A stretch of DNA of 64,000 bases from Parapedobacter pyrenivorans (GTDB lineage Bacteria > Bacteroidota > Bacteroidia > Sphingobacteriales > Sphingobacteriaceae). A program made the position numbers and the translations under genes. Below the pieces are notes generated by a model. That model saw only the letters and a program-made list of their open reading frames with translations, was not told the DNA's origin and did not search any database. Shown here in pieces: positions 28,879-36,461 of this stretch (the first letter of the stretch is position 1; every line of letters starts with the position of its first letter). The DNA is taken from assembly GCF_014636865.1 (NCBI RefSeq), contig NZ_BMER01000003.1, positions 372,215 to 436,214 of the forward strand. The letters are read 5' to 3'.

Positions 28879-29739
28879 ATGAATGAGCAAGAAATCATCA
28901 ATTACAATCGTGTAGCCGATGCGATCGATTATATCAAACAACACTTCAGGGAGCAGCCCACCCTTGATGAAATTGCTGAACGCGTACATCTCAGCCCTTA
29001 TCACTTTCAGCGCCTTTTTACGGAATGGGCAGGTACAAGCCCTAAAAAATTTCTGCAATACACGAGCGTGGAACATGCCAAACGATTGCTTAAGGAACGG
29101 CAGGCCACACTTTTCGAGACAGCAATTGAAACAGGCCTTTCTGGGCCAAGCCGGTTGCACGACCTATTTATCAGTATCGAGGGGATGACTCCCGCCGCTT
29201 ACAAAAATGGTGGAAAAAGCCTCTCTATCCATTACAGCTTTGCCGAAAGTCCTTTTGGGAATCTGATCATCGCCTCTACCAACAAAGGAATCTGTCATAT
29301 GGCATTTTGCGACGATCAACAAATCGCCTTGGAAAACCTGACCCGTAAATTTCCGGACGCGGCATTTAGCTGTGAGCTGGATTTAATGCAACAACATGCG
29401 CTGTTCATTTTCCGAAATGACCAAAACCGACTTCATGATATCAAACTGCACTTGAAAGGCACGGATTTCCAACTAAAAGTATGGGAGGCATTGCTAAAAA
29501 TTCCAATGGGGCGGCTTTCTACCTACGGGGCCATTGCGGAAGAAATAGGGACCCCAACGGCCTCTAGAGCCGTCGGAACCGCGATCGGCAGCAATCCGGT
29601 AGCATTTTTAATTCCTTGCCACCGCGTTATCCAATCTACAGGAAATGTAGGCGGTTACCTTTGGGGCAGTACACGAAAAACGGCTATCATCGGTTGGGAA
29701 AGCGCCAAAGCGGATCACCTATACGCATTAAACTTATGA
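28879..29739 (+). CDS. AraC-type regulator fused to methylated-DNA-cysteine methyltransferase
   Basis: 286 residues. Residues about 12-110 are an AraC double helix-turn-helix (EIAERVHLSPYHFQRLF). Residues about 115-200 are the MGMT N-terminal part, and 200-275 the active-site domain with PCHRV, where Cys247 accepts the alkyl group from O6-alkylguanine. E. coli Ada has an additional N-terminal zinc domain that repairs phosphotriesters and switches on transcription. That domain is absent here and is found instead on the next protein. The start codon of that gene overlaps this stop as ATGA, so the pair is co-translated. The regulatory role of the AraC part is inferred. Confidence 0.93.
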   Translation: MNEQEIINYNRVADAIDYIKQHFREQPTLDEIAERVHLSPYHFQRLFTEWAGTSPKKFLQYTSVEHAKRLLKERQATLFETAIETGLSGPSRLHDLFISIEGMTPAAYKNGGKSLSIHYSFAESPFGNLIIASTNKGICHMAFCDDQQIALENLTRKFPDAAFSCELDLMQQHALFIFRNDQNRLHDIKLHLKGTDFQLKVWEALLKIPMGRLSTYGAIAEEIGTPTASRAVGTAIGSNPVAFLIPCHRVIQSTGNVGGYLWGSTRKTAIIGWESAKADHLYALNL

Positions 29740-30575
29740 TCACACATCTGGCCAACCCGGATCGTCAACTAGCGGCAGACATCAGGGCAGGTAGCATTAC
29801 CTTCGCGGGAAACAAACGGATGAAAATCTTCGGCACCCTCCGCTGCGCACAAGGTAAGCGGATGAAACGGGAAAACCGGATTTTCTTCCAATCGATCGAT
29901 GAAGCAATAAACGAGGGTTACAGACCATGTGGACATTGTATGAACGTCGCTTATCACAAATGGAAAATGGATTTATTCAACAATAACATAGATGAGACCC
30001 GCAACTTACTGCCCCAAGACGGGACGGTGAATTATTATGGCAATATCTTATCGCCCAAAGCAGCTGACCGGTACCTGGATTACCTGCTCGCGTCCATCCC
30101 GTGGCAGCACGATGAAGCGGTTATCTTTGGCAAGCATTACCTGACAAAAAGGAAGGTAGCTTGGTATGCCGACATGCCCTATGAATACACCTATTCCAAA
30201 GTAACAAAGCGCGCAGTGGTATGGACCGCGGAATTGCTGGAACTGAAGGCGATTGTGGAGCAAAAAACCGGGGAACGTTTCAACTCCTGCCTACTAAACC
30301 TCTATCATGATGGCAATGAGGGCATGGCGTGGCATAGCGACGGCGAAAAGGATCTCATGAAAGACGGAGCAATCGCCTCACTAAGTCTCGGTGCAGAACG
30401 GAAATTTGCCTTTCGGCATAAACAGACCAAAGAAACGATTTCGCTGATGCTACCGCACGGCAGTCTTCTTGTTATGAAAGATACGACACAGACGCATTGG
30501 CTTCACCGCCTCCCGCCAACCACTACGGTTAAGCGGCCAAGGGTGAATCTTACGTTCCGGATGATGCTCCGTTAG
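29736..30575 (+). CDS. Fusion of Ada-type zinc domain and AlkB-like 2OG-Fe(II) dioxygenase
   Basis: 279 residues from the ATG at 29736, chosen because it overlaps the previous stop as ATGA; a longer reading exists but duplicates MGMT coding sequence. Residues about 18-77 resemble the Ada metal-binding domain: ITFAGNKRMKIFG, RENRIFF and GYRPCGHC. Cys37, Cys65 and Cys68 are kept, but Gly33 sits where Ada has its methyl-acceptor Cys38. Residues about 98-279 are an AlkB domain with iron ligands His200, Asp202 and His257 and the 2-oxoglutarate arginines in RPRVNLTFR. The AlkB part should demethylate N1-methyladenine and N3-methylcytosine. The fusion is continuous, with no frameshift. Confidence 0.88.
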   Translation: MITHLANPDRQLAADIRAGSITFAGNKRMKIFGTLRCAQGKRMKRENRIFFQSIDEAINEGYRPCGHCMNVAYHKWKMDLFNNNIDETRNLLPQDGTVNYYGNILSPKAADRYLDYLLASIPWQHDEAVIFGKHYLTKRKVAWYADMPYEYTYSKVTKRAVVWTAELLELKAIVEQKTGERFNSCLLNLYHDGNEGMAWHSDGEKDLMKDGAIASLSLGAERKFAFRHKQTKETISLMLPHGSLLVMKDTTQTHWLHRLPPTTTVKRPRVNLTFRMMLR

Positions 30576-31150
30576 GAAATTCCCTTCAGGGAATCCGCTA
30601 ATTTGGCAACGGCTATAGCGCGGTGACTGATGGCATTCTTCTCAATCGATGTCATTTGAGCAAAGGTTTTGTCATAACCGGATGGAGTAAATAACGGGTC
30701 ATAGCCAAAGCCACCTTCGCCTTGGCGTTCAAAACCGATTTCACCTGCTACGGTTCCTTCAAAAAAGTATTCCTTTCCCCCTATACGCAGGGAAATCACC
30801 GTGCGGAAACGGGCTCTGCGGTCGGAATGACTGCCTAGCCGTTGAAGCAATAGGTCAATATTTCTTTCCATATCCCTGGTTCCCGAATAACGGGCGGAGT
30901 ATACACCGGGTTCGTTACCCAAAGCCAATACTTCCAATCCTGAATCATCGGCAAAGCAGTCGTGCCCGTAGCGCTCATACAGGTAGCCGCTCTTTTGGGA
31001 GGCGTTTGCCTCAAACGTATCTCCGGTTTCGGGAATATCCTCTGCACATCCGATATCAGCCAGTGTTATAATACGGAAGCTACTTCCCACCACCGCCTGC
31101 ACTTCTTCCAGCTTGTGTGCATTATTGGTTGCAAATACCAATTGAATCAT
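30572..31150 (-). CDS. rdgB: RdgB/HAM1 non-canonical purine NTP pyrophosphatase
   Basis: 192 residues from the ATG at 31150, where the start overlaps the upstream gene's stop by four bases (ATGA). Signatures: LVFATNNAHKLEEV at the N-terminus, FADDSGLEVLALGNEPGVYSARY (about 66-88), and GFGYDPLF (about 147-154). It hydrolyses dITP, XTP and similar damaged nucleotides, keeping them out of DNA. The 3' end overlaps the convergent AlkB-fusion gene by four bases. Confidence 0.95.
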   Translation of the reverse strand: MIQLVFATNNAHKLEEVQAVVGSSFRIITLADIGCAEDIPETGDTFEANASQKSGYLYERYGHDCFADDSGLEVLALGNEPGVYSARYSGTRDMERNIDLLLQRLGSHSDRRARFRTVISLRIGGKEYFFEGTVAGEIGFERQGEGGFGYDPLFTPSGYDKTFAQMTSIEKNAISHRAIAVAKLADSLKGIS

Positions 31151-31659
31151 AACAACAACGTTTTTATCGTGGTCCAAAAAACACGTTTCTTTTCGGCATC
31201 GGTCAGCATCTCATCAAACGAATGGGTAGGGAATACAATAATGCCCTGCTGCTCCGGCCAAACGAGGGATGCGCCAAGACTGACGACGACCTTTGGTTTG
31301 AAAAATAAGGAAAGGTCATCAACGGATGGAGCTTCCGTCAGCTTAGCCAAATTCAAAACCGCTACGTCATCCATAGTCAGTTTCAACGCGGCCAGGGTTT
31401 TGATAAATGCATCCATCGCGGTTCCCGACATCCATTCATTTTGCCGATCTTGCGTTAGAAACAAATAATTCCGCTGGTTTTGGCCACAAAAAGAAAAACG
31501 CGGCACCTGCTTTGGCTCCCCGAGAAATTCGGCTTCCCGGGCAGGTGGCTCAACCGCATTTATTGCGTTGTGTGCTACGTCGAAAATCGTCTCCGTCATC
31601 AAATAGCGCAGAGCGATTGGATCAGACGTATTTATTTTAGCTGGCAACGACGCCTCCAT
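31147..31659 (-). CDS. Unknown protein, possibly DNA polymerase III psi (HolD)-like
   Basis: 170 residues, soluble, no signal peptide. I do not recognise it with certainty. Its second half runs in the same order as E. coli HolD: a beta strand (NYLFLTQD, compare LVMVAND), then an amphipathic helix and strand (FIKTLAALKLTMDDVAVLNL, compare VLRALTVSPDQVLQLTPE). It ends in a segment (SFDEMLTDAEKKRVFWTTI, compare ALTDLRANPTARAALWQQI) that carries the helix-Trp ending of psi. The first 60 residues are unlike E. coli psi, which starts with a chi-independent tail. It is coupled to rdgB by ATGA, which fits a replication-related job. Treat this as a hypothesis; the fallback is a conserved hypothetical. 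Confidence 0.6.
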   Translation of the reverse strand: MEASLPAKINTSDPIALRYLMTETIFDVAHNAINAVEPPAREAEFLGEPKQVPRFSFCGQNQRNYLFLTQDRQNEWMSGTAMDAFIKTLAALKLTMDDVAVLNLAKLTEAPSVDDLSLFFKPKVVVSLGASLVWPEQQGIIVFPTHSFDEMLTDAEKKRVFWTTIKTLLL

Positions 31660-31740
31660 GTCTTTTAATTCTCAAATCAACATTACCTCAAATCCCCAAG
31701 GGTTCATTCATGTTATTGGAAGCAAGTCAGAAAGAATCAA

Positions 31741-32721
31741 CTATTGCCCCAAAACCCATGCAAAAATCAATGGAGCCACGATAGTCGCGTCAGATTCAAC
31801 AATGAATTTCGGCGTATCAATATCCAGCTTTCCCCAGGTTATTTTCTCATTGGGCACAGCCCCTGAATACGAACCATAGGAAGTCGTTGAGTCCGATATC
31901 TGGCAGAAATAACTCCAAAACGGAATGTTTTCCATCTCCATATCCTGATAAAGCATAGGCACTACGCATATTGGAAAATCACCCGCAATGCCACCGGCGA
32001 TCTGGAAAAACCCCACACCTTTACCCCCGGAATTACTGATGTACCAATCCGAAAGATAGGCCATATATTCGATGCCGCTCTTCATTGTGGAAGCATTCAG
32101 CTCACCTTTGATCACATACGACGCAAAAATATTGCCCATGGTGCTGTCTTCCCAACCCGGCACCACGATGGGCAGGTTCTTCTCGGCGGCGGCCAGCATC
32201 CAGGAGTTTTTCGGATCTATTTCATAATATTGCTCCAGTACACCACTATTGAGCATCTTATACATGTATTCATGCGGAAAATACCGCTCACCTGCCGTTT
32301 CGGCATCTTTCCATATTTTGTGGATATGCTGCTGCAAGCGGCGGAACGCCTCTTCTTCAGGAATGCAGGTATCTGTGACGCGGTTGTAATGGTTCTCCAA
32401 CAGGTCCCACTCATCTTGCGGGCTAAGGTCGCGGTAATTAGGCACCCGTTTGTAATGTGAATGGGCGACCAGGTTCATAATGTCTTCCTCCAGGTTTGCC
32501 CCGGTGCAACTGATAATAGATACTTTATCCTGCCGGATCATCTCAGCCAGCGAAATCCCCAATTCGGCGGTGCTCATTGCACCCGCCAGGGTAATCATCA
32601 TTTTGCCTCCCGCATCTAGATGTGCTTCGTAACCCTTAGCAGCATCCACCAAAGCTGCTGCATTGAAATGCAGGTAATTCGTTTCGATAAACTGGGATAT
32701 CGGACCTCTTAATTTGCTCAT
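31741..32721 (-). CDS. Deoxyhypusine-synthase-like protein
   Basis: 326 residues. The NAD-binding parts of deoxyhypusine synthase are visible: MITLAGAMSTAELG (42-55), SCTGANLEED (71-80), and the Lys that forms the enzyme-substrate imine in eukaryotes is kept as Lys298 in ITWGKLD. The region where the eukaryotic enzyme has KHH with the catalytic His reads GGIAGDFPICVVPML (243-257), so that His is missing. Bacteria have no eIF5A, so the product is more likely a polyamine such as homospermidine or an unknown modification. Genes for putrescine synthesis (aguB, aguA) lie 12 kb away. It stands 47 bases after the dipeptide epimerase. Confidence 0.88.
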   Translation of the reverse strand: MSKLRGPISQFIETNYLHFNAAALVDAAKGYEAHLDAGGKMMITLAGAMSTAELGISLAEMIRQDKVSIISCTGANLEEDIMNLVAHSHYKRVPNYRDLSPQDEWDLLENHYNRVTDTCIPEEEAFRRLQQHIHKIWKDAETAGERYFPHEYMYKMLNSGVLEQYYEIDPKNSWMLAAAEKNLPIVVPGWEDSTMGNIFASYVIKGELNASTMKSGIEYMAYLSDWYISNSGGKGVGFFQIAGGIAGDFPICVVPMLYQDMEMENIPFWSYFCQISDSTTSYGSYSGAVPNEKITWGKLDIDTPKFIVESDATIVAPLIFAWVLGQ

Positions 32722-32768
32722 CGTTTTATTGTACTTGATTTTACGGATACAAAGGTAGGGTTTTCAAC

Positions 32769-33866
32769 TCATACCTCCCATTGCTCGCACTTTTTGAGGA
32801 ACGCTTCGTCTGCGTCCGCACCGATACCCGGCAACTCGGGCAGCGTTATCCGATAGCCATCGAATTGTACGCCAGCCACTACCGGATCCTCCAAATGCCC
32901 AATCATACAAGTATCCAAATCGAAGAACTGCACATTGGATGCGGAATATGCAAAATGCACCTTAGCTGACAAGGCTATGCGACTTTCAAGCATGCCGCCG
33001 ATCATGCAAGGGACACCATATTTTGCGGCGACCCGCTGGATACGCATTGCTTCTGTGATACCGCTGGATTTAGCAAACTTAATATTGATGTAGTCGCAGG
33101 CGCTTTGGCCCGCCAGTCGGATAGCATCACGATGGTCGTAACAGCTTTCGTCGGCCATGATGGGAATGACGGTTTCCTTGCGTAGCTGCGGCAAGAGGTG
33201 ATCATTATAGTCGCGCAGGGGCTGTTCACAAAATTGGATATTCGATGCTTCCAGTCCCCGCAACGCGCTGCAGGCCTGGCCAAAATCCCAACCTTGATTG
33301 GCGTCTATCCGTAAAGGTATCTCTTGCCCGACGGCCCCGCGGATGGCCCGTATCCTGGCAATGTCAGCCTCGGGTTCCTTGCCCAACTTAACTTTTAGCA
33401 CTTCTGCACCTTGGTTTTTGAAGGCCAGCGCCTTCTTAGCCATCTCCGCCGGGCTGGCGATCCCTACGGTGATGTCCGTAACGATATCGCGCACCTCTCC
33501 TTTCAGGTAGCGATACAGCGGCAAGGCCGCATGTTTGGCGGCCAGATCGTATAGTGCCATATCAAAGGCGCTTTTAATCGTGGTATTCCGGGCAATAAAC
33601 CCATCGAGTTCCGCCAACCGTGCATCGATAGCCAGCGGCTCCTTTCCTTTCCACAGCCGCGCGAACTCACGGGCCAGCACCAAGCAGGTATCCTGTGTTT
33701 CACCCACAATCATCGGGAAGGCCGAACATTCGCCAACACCATACAAGCCTCTGTCTGTGTGTATCCGAATCAACGTATTCTGTGCGTAGTCCATTGTTCC
33801 GGTAGCGATGACAAAAGGTTCCATCGGGATGCTGAAGCGGTAGATTGATGTGTGGGTTATTTTCAT
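32769..33866 (-). CDS. Dipeptide epimerase, enolase superfamily
   Basis: 365 residues of the muconate-lactonizing-enzyme subgroup. The catalytic Lys pair is in LKVKLG (about 157-162). Metal-binding acids are in RIDANQGW (about 190), EQP (about 214) and ADES (about 239), and a further Lys lies in NIKFAKSSG (about 265). A DLD motif near residue 335 is the mark of L-Ala-D/L-Glu and related dipeptide epimerases. It probably recycles peptidoglycan peptides or epimerises dietary dipeptides in the cytoplasm. The exact dipeptide is not predictable. Confidence 0.85.
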   Translation of the reverse strand: MKITHTSIYRFSIPMEPFVIATGTMDYAQNTLIRIHTDRGLYGVGECSAFPMIVGETQDTCLVLAREFARLWKGKEPLAIDARLAELDGFIARNTTIKSAFDMALYDLAAKHAALPLYRYLKGEVRDIVTDITVGIASPAEMAKKALAFKNQGAEVLKVKLGKEPEADIARIRAIRGAVGQEIPLRIDANQGWDFGQACSALRGLEASNIQFCEQPLRDYNDHLLPQLRKETVIPIMADESCYDHRDAIRLAGQSACDYINIKFAKSSGITEAMRIQRVAAKYGVPCMIGGMLESRIALSAKVHFAYSASNVQFFDLDTCMIGHLEDPVVAGVQFDGYRITLPELPGIGADADEAFLKKCEQWEV

Positions 33867-33939
33867 TTCATTCGGGTTACATCGGTCCGAAATTACTGTT
33901 TTTACACCGAAAGAGAATTAAAATCAGTGAATAAAAAAA

Positions 33940-33966
33940 CCGCCGTCAGCCTGTGGACTGCGGCGG
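33940..33966 (-). terminator. Rho-independent terminator of amt
   Basis: CCGCCGTCAG (33940-33949) pairs with CTGCGGCGG (33958-33966), with one bulged base. On the minus strand the stem is followed by seven T (complement of 33933-33939). It lies about 25 bases after the amt stop. Confidence 0.85.
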
Positions 33967-33989
33967 CAAACACTAAAACATGAATCAAA

Positions 33990-35300
33990 CTACAATTTCT
34001 CGCCGTGTTGGCTGATATCCAGCCCAATCTCTTCCTCCTCGGGAGAAACTCTCAATTTAGTAATCAAATCGGTAATTTTGAGGATAACGAAGGCCATTAC
34101 CAAGGTAAAAATCACCGCACCGATAAGTCCGATGACGTGGGCGAAAAACAACCCCGTTTCACCGAAAAACAGTCCGTCGGTCGTAACCACTCCGTTTATA
34201 GTCTTAGTCGCAAATACACCCGTCAATAACATTCCAACCATCCCGCCAACGCCATGACTTGGAAAGACATCCAACGTATCATCTACGCGTGAATGAGTGC
34301 GCCACTCGACAATTAATCTACTAATGATGGAAGCGACCACGCCAATAATCAGGGAATGGGGTACCGTAACGAATCCTGCCGCGGGAGTAATGGCCACCAA
34401 ACCGACTACAACACCAATACACACGCCCATAGCCGTAGGTTTCTTGCCGCGAGCCGCATCAAAGAAAATCCACGCCAATGCCGCTGCACCCGACGCCGTG
34501 CTGGTAGTAGCCACGGCCGTTGCTGCCAACTCGGTTGCACCGAAAGCGGAGCCGGCATTGAAGCCAAACCAACCGAACCACAAAAAACCCGTTCCCAAAA
34601 TGACATAAGAAATGCGCGCGGGATCATGCCCACCATTTGCATATCCCTGTTTGAGGTATAAAGCCGATGCCAACGCCGTGACCCCCGCCGACATATGCAC
34701 GACAGTCCCACCGGCGAAGTCAAGCACACCCATTCCCGCAAGCAATCCGTCGGGGTGCCAAGTGGCATGGGCCAGTGGCGCATAAATGAAAACAAAAAAC
34801 AAGCAAAGAAACAACACATATGAAGTAAACCGAATGCGTTCGGCGAACGCACCGGTAATCAACGCCGGCGTGATAATTGCGAACTTCAATTGGTACATGG
34901 CAAACAAAACAAAGGGAATTGTCGGCGCCCCGGGCCAATTCGGTCCACCGATGACCCCGTCGAACATAAAATAGGTAGTCGGATTACCGATAACGCCACC
35001 AACGGATTCTCCGAACACCAAACTAAAACCAAATACTACCCAGATAACGGCCACGACGGCCATGCAAATGAAACTTTGCAGCATCGTGGAAATCACATTT
35101 TTCTTCTTGACCATGCCCCCATAGAAAAATGCCAAGCCAGGCGTCATAATCAGTACCAAAGCCGTTGAGGTAAGCATCCATGCGATGTCTGCACTATCAA
35201 AATCATGATTACCCTCATTGGGAATGCCGGGATAAAACAAGGCCAACAACACAATTAAACTCAATAAAACGAACGGAATTGTAGATTTTCGTGATTTCAT
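33990..35300 (-). CDS. amt: Ammonium transporter, Amt family
   Basis: 436 residues with about 11-12 membrane helices. Characteristic parts are AWMLTSTALVLIMTPGLAFFYGGMV near the N-terminus, the DFAGGTVVHMSAGV pore segment (His of the central pair), and FPSHGVGGMVGMLLTGVF near residue 345 with the second pore His. It moves ammonium into the cell for the GltBD route. No glnB/glnK gene is adjacent, which is unusual for proteobacteria but not rare in Bacteroidota. It has its own promoter candidate and terminator. Confidence 0.96.
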   Translation of the reverse strand: MKSRKSTIPFVLLSLIVLLALFYPGIPNEGNHDFDSADIAWMLTSTALVLIMTPGLAFFYGGMVKKKNVISTMLQSFICMAVVAVIWVVFGFSLVFGESVGGVIGNPTTYFMFDGVIGGPNWPGAPTIPFVLFAMYQLKFAIITPALITGAFAERIRFTSYVLFLCLFFVFIYAPLAHATWHPDGLLAGMGVLDFAGGTVVHMSAGVTALASALYLKQGYANGGHDPARISYVILGTGFLWFGWFGFNAGSAFGATELAATAVATTSTASGAAALAWIFFDAARGKKPTAMGVCIGVVVGLVAITPAAGFVTVPHSLIIGVVASIISRLIVEWRTHSRVDDTLDVFPSHGVGGMVGMLLTGVFATKTINGVVTTDGLFFGETGLFFAHVIGLIGAVIFTLVMAFVILKITDLITKLRVSPEEEEIGLDISQHGEKL

Positions 35301-35624
35301 TTTGACTTTTTACATTAATTTTTTTCCAAAACTATGCATAATGTCAATAACATTTTAAATTTTTTAATAAAAAACATACAAAAACCAATAAAAAACCAAA
35401 AAACATACATAAAAATGCGAAATTAAACAAACAAACAACCATATAATTACCAATAATAAAAACAATAGGCACAAAACCAAAAAAAACCAACAAAACCCCA
35501 ATCACCAACCAAACACTAAAGTCGCTCAATATTTTTGTCGCGATTTCCCCTTACAATGGCACAATCACCACCCATGGAGTATAACCATATTTGCTACCTT
35601 TGAACGAAACAAACATCAAACATC
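35301..35624. other. AT-rich, G-depleted intergenic region between amt and the DinB gene
   Basis: 324 bases without a convincing gene. From about 35340 to 35520 the plus strand is almost free of G and made of A-runs and C, so the minus strand is T/G-rich. A TTG-started, wholly hydrophobic 61-codon reading frame on the minus strand (35344-35529) follows from this bias and is not called a gene. At the left end a minus-strand TAGTTTTG (35334-35327) is a candidate -7 element for amt. At the right end TACCTTTG (35595-35602) is a candidate -7 element for the DinB gene. Confidence 0.6.
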
Positions 35625-36266
35625 ATGAACAAGTTATTGCTTCTGAGTGCAGCGTTTCTCACACTCTCATTCACCACAACGGAATCGACCCTCCCGACGA
35701 AACACATCCATGGAGAGGCTATTGTACCGCAAAATGACAAAGCATTCTTGCGGGACTATTACCGAGAAACGAAAAACCAACTAAAAAAGAGTATCAAGGG
35801 GTTAAGTACGGCCCAATTGCAGTACAAACCATCGGCTTCAGAATGGTCGGTAAGCCAATGTTTGGAACACATCATCAAGACGGAGAAAGCCATCTTCGGC
35901 ATGACCAAGGAAGCATTGGAAAAGCCAGCGAATCCTGAGCGGAAGGATGAAGTAAAAGTTACCGATCAGCAACTCATTGATGGCATGACGGACCGCAGCG
36001 AAAAAGCAGAAGCACCAGCCATGTTGACAGGTACCGGTAGCTATCAGGATGTTGCAACAGCCCTCAAGGATTTTCAGGCACAACGCACCGAAATATTGGA
36101 TTATATCGAAACCGTTCCCCTTGATGAATTGCGCAATCACATCAACGATTCACCTTTCGGACCGGTAGACTCCTACCATTCCATACTATTTATCGCAGCG
36201 CACACAGCGCGGCACACTCTTCAAATAGAAGAAGTAAAATCAAAAGATACGTTCCCGAAGGAATAA
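35625..36266 (+). CDS. Exported DinB-superfamily protein
   Basis: 213 residues. An N-terminal hydrophobic stretch (about 4-20) acts as a signal peptide or anchor. The rest is a DinB/YfiT-type four-helix bundle: WSVSQCLEHIIKTEKAIFGM (metal His in CLEH, about residue 82) and FIAAHTARHTLQIEE near the end with two further His. These three His are expected to bind a divalent metal. Family members act as thiol or S-transferases, or have no known role; the export signal is unusual. A perfect 30-base palindrome lies 12 bases after the stop. Confidence 0.85.
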   Translation: MNKLLLLSAAFLTLSFTTTESTLPTKHIHGEAIVPQNDKAFLRDYYRETKNQLKKSIKGLSTAQLQYKPSASEWSVSQCLEHIIKTEKAIFGMTKEALEKPANPERKDEVKVTDQQLIDGMTDRSEKAEAPAMLTGTGSYQDVATALKDFQAQRTEILDYIETVPLDELRNHINDSPFGPVDSYHSILFIAAHTARHTLQIEEVKSKDTFPKE

Positions 36267-36278
36267 TTGACAACTACA

Positions 36279-36308
36279 ATGGATAGCGGGCAATTGCCCG
36301 CTATCCAT
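36279..36308. terminator. Perfect 30-base palindrome after the DinB gene, probable bidirectional terminator
   Basis: Two 15-base arms, the left one ATGGATAGCGGGCAA, are exact reverse complements with no spacer. As RNA it would fold into a stable hairpin of about 13 pairs. No T-run follows, so simple Rho-independent termination is doubtful; a transcript-end-protecting hairpin or a protein site are alternatives. Confidence 0.5.
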
Positions 36309-36461
36309 GCACAACTGGCTATGTGGAAAACCTAAACCATGTAATCCCAATTACTTGGCGCCACAAAGGCCCTAAGTTTACCTGTTCATTAGACTTTCCC
36401 TTTAAAAAACCGTAAGTTTGTTTGGGTATTCTAACCCATGAGGTTTTTTTCTAGGGAAGCG

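Noticed and set aside
29616-29735. Longer N-terminus for the Ada-zinc/AlkB fusion
   Set aside because: The extra 40 residues are only a frame-shifted reading of the MGMT end; the ATGA overlap gives a natural start at 29736.
35344-35529. 61-codon hydrophobic frame in the low-complexity region, possible small membrane protein
   Set aside because: TTG start, no ribosome site, and the hydrophobicity is explained by the T-rich strand. It would need conservation in relatives to be taken up.
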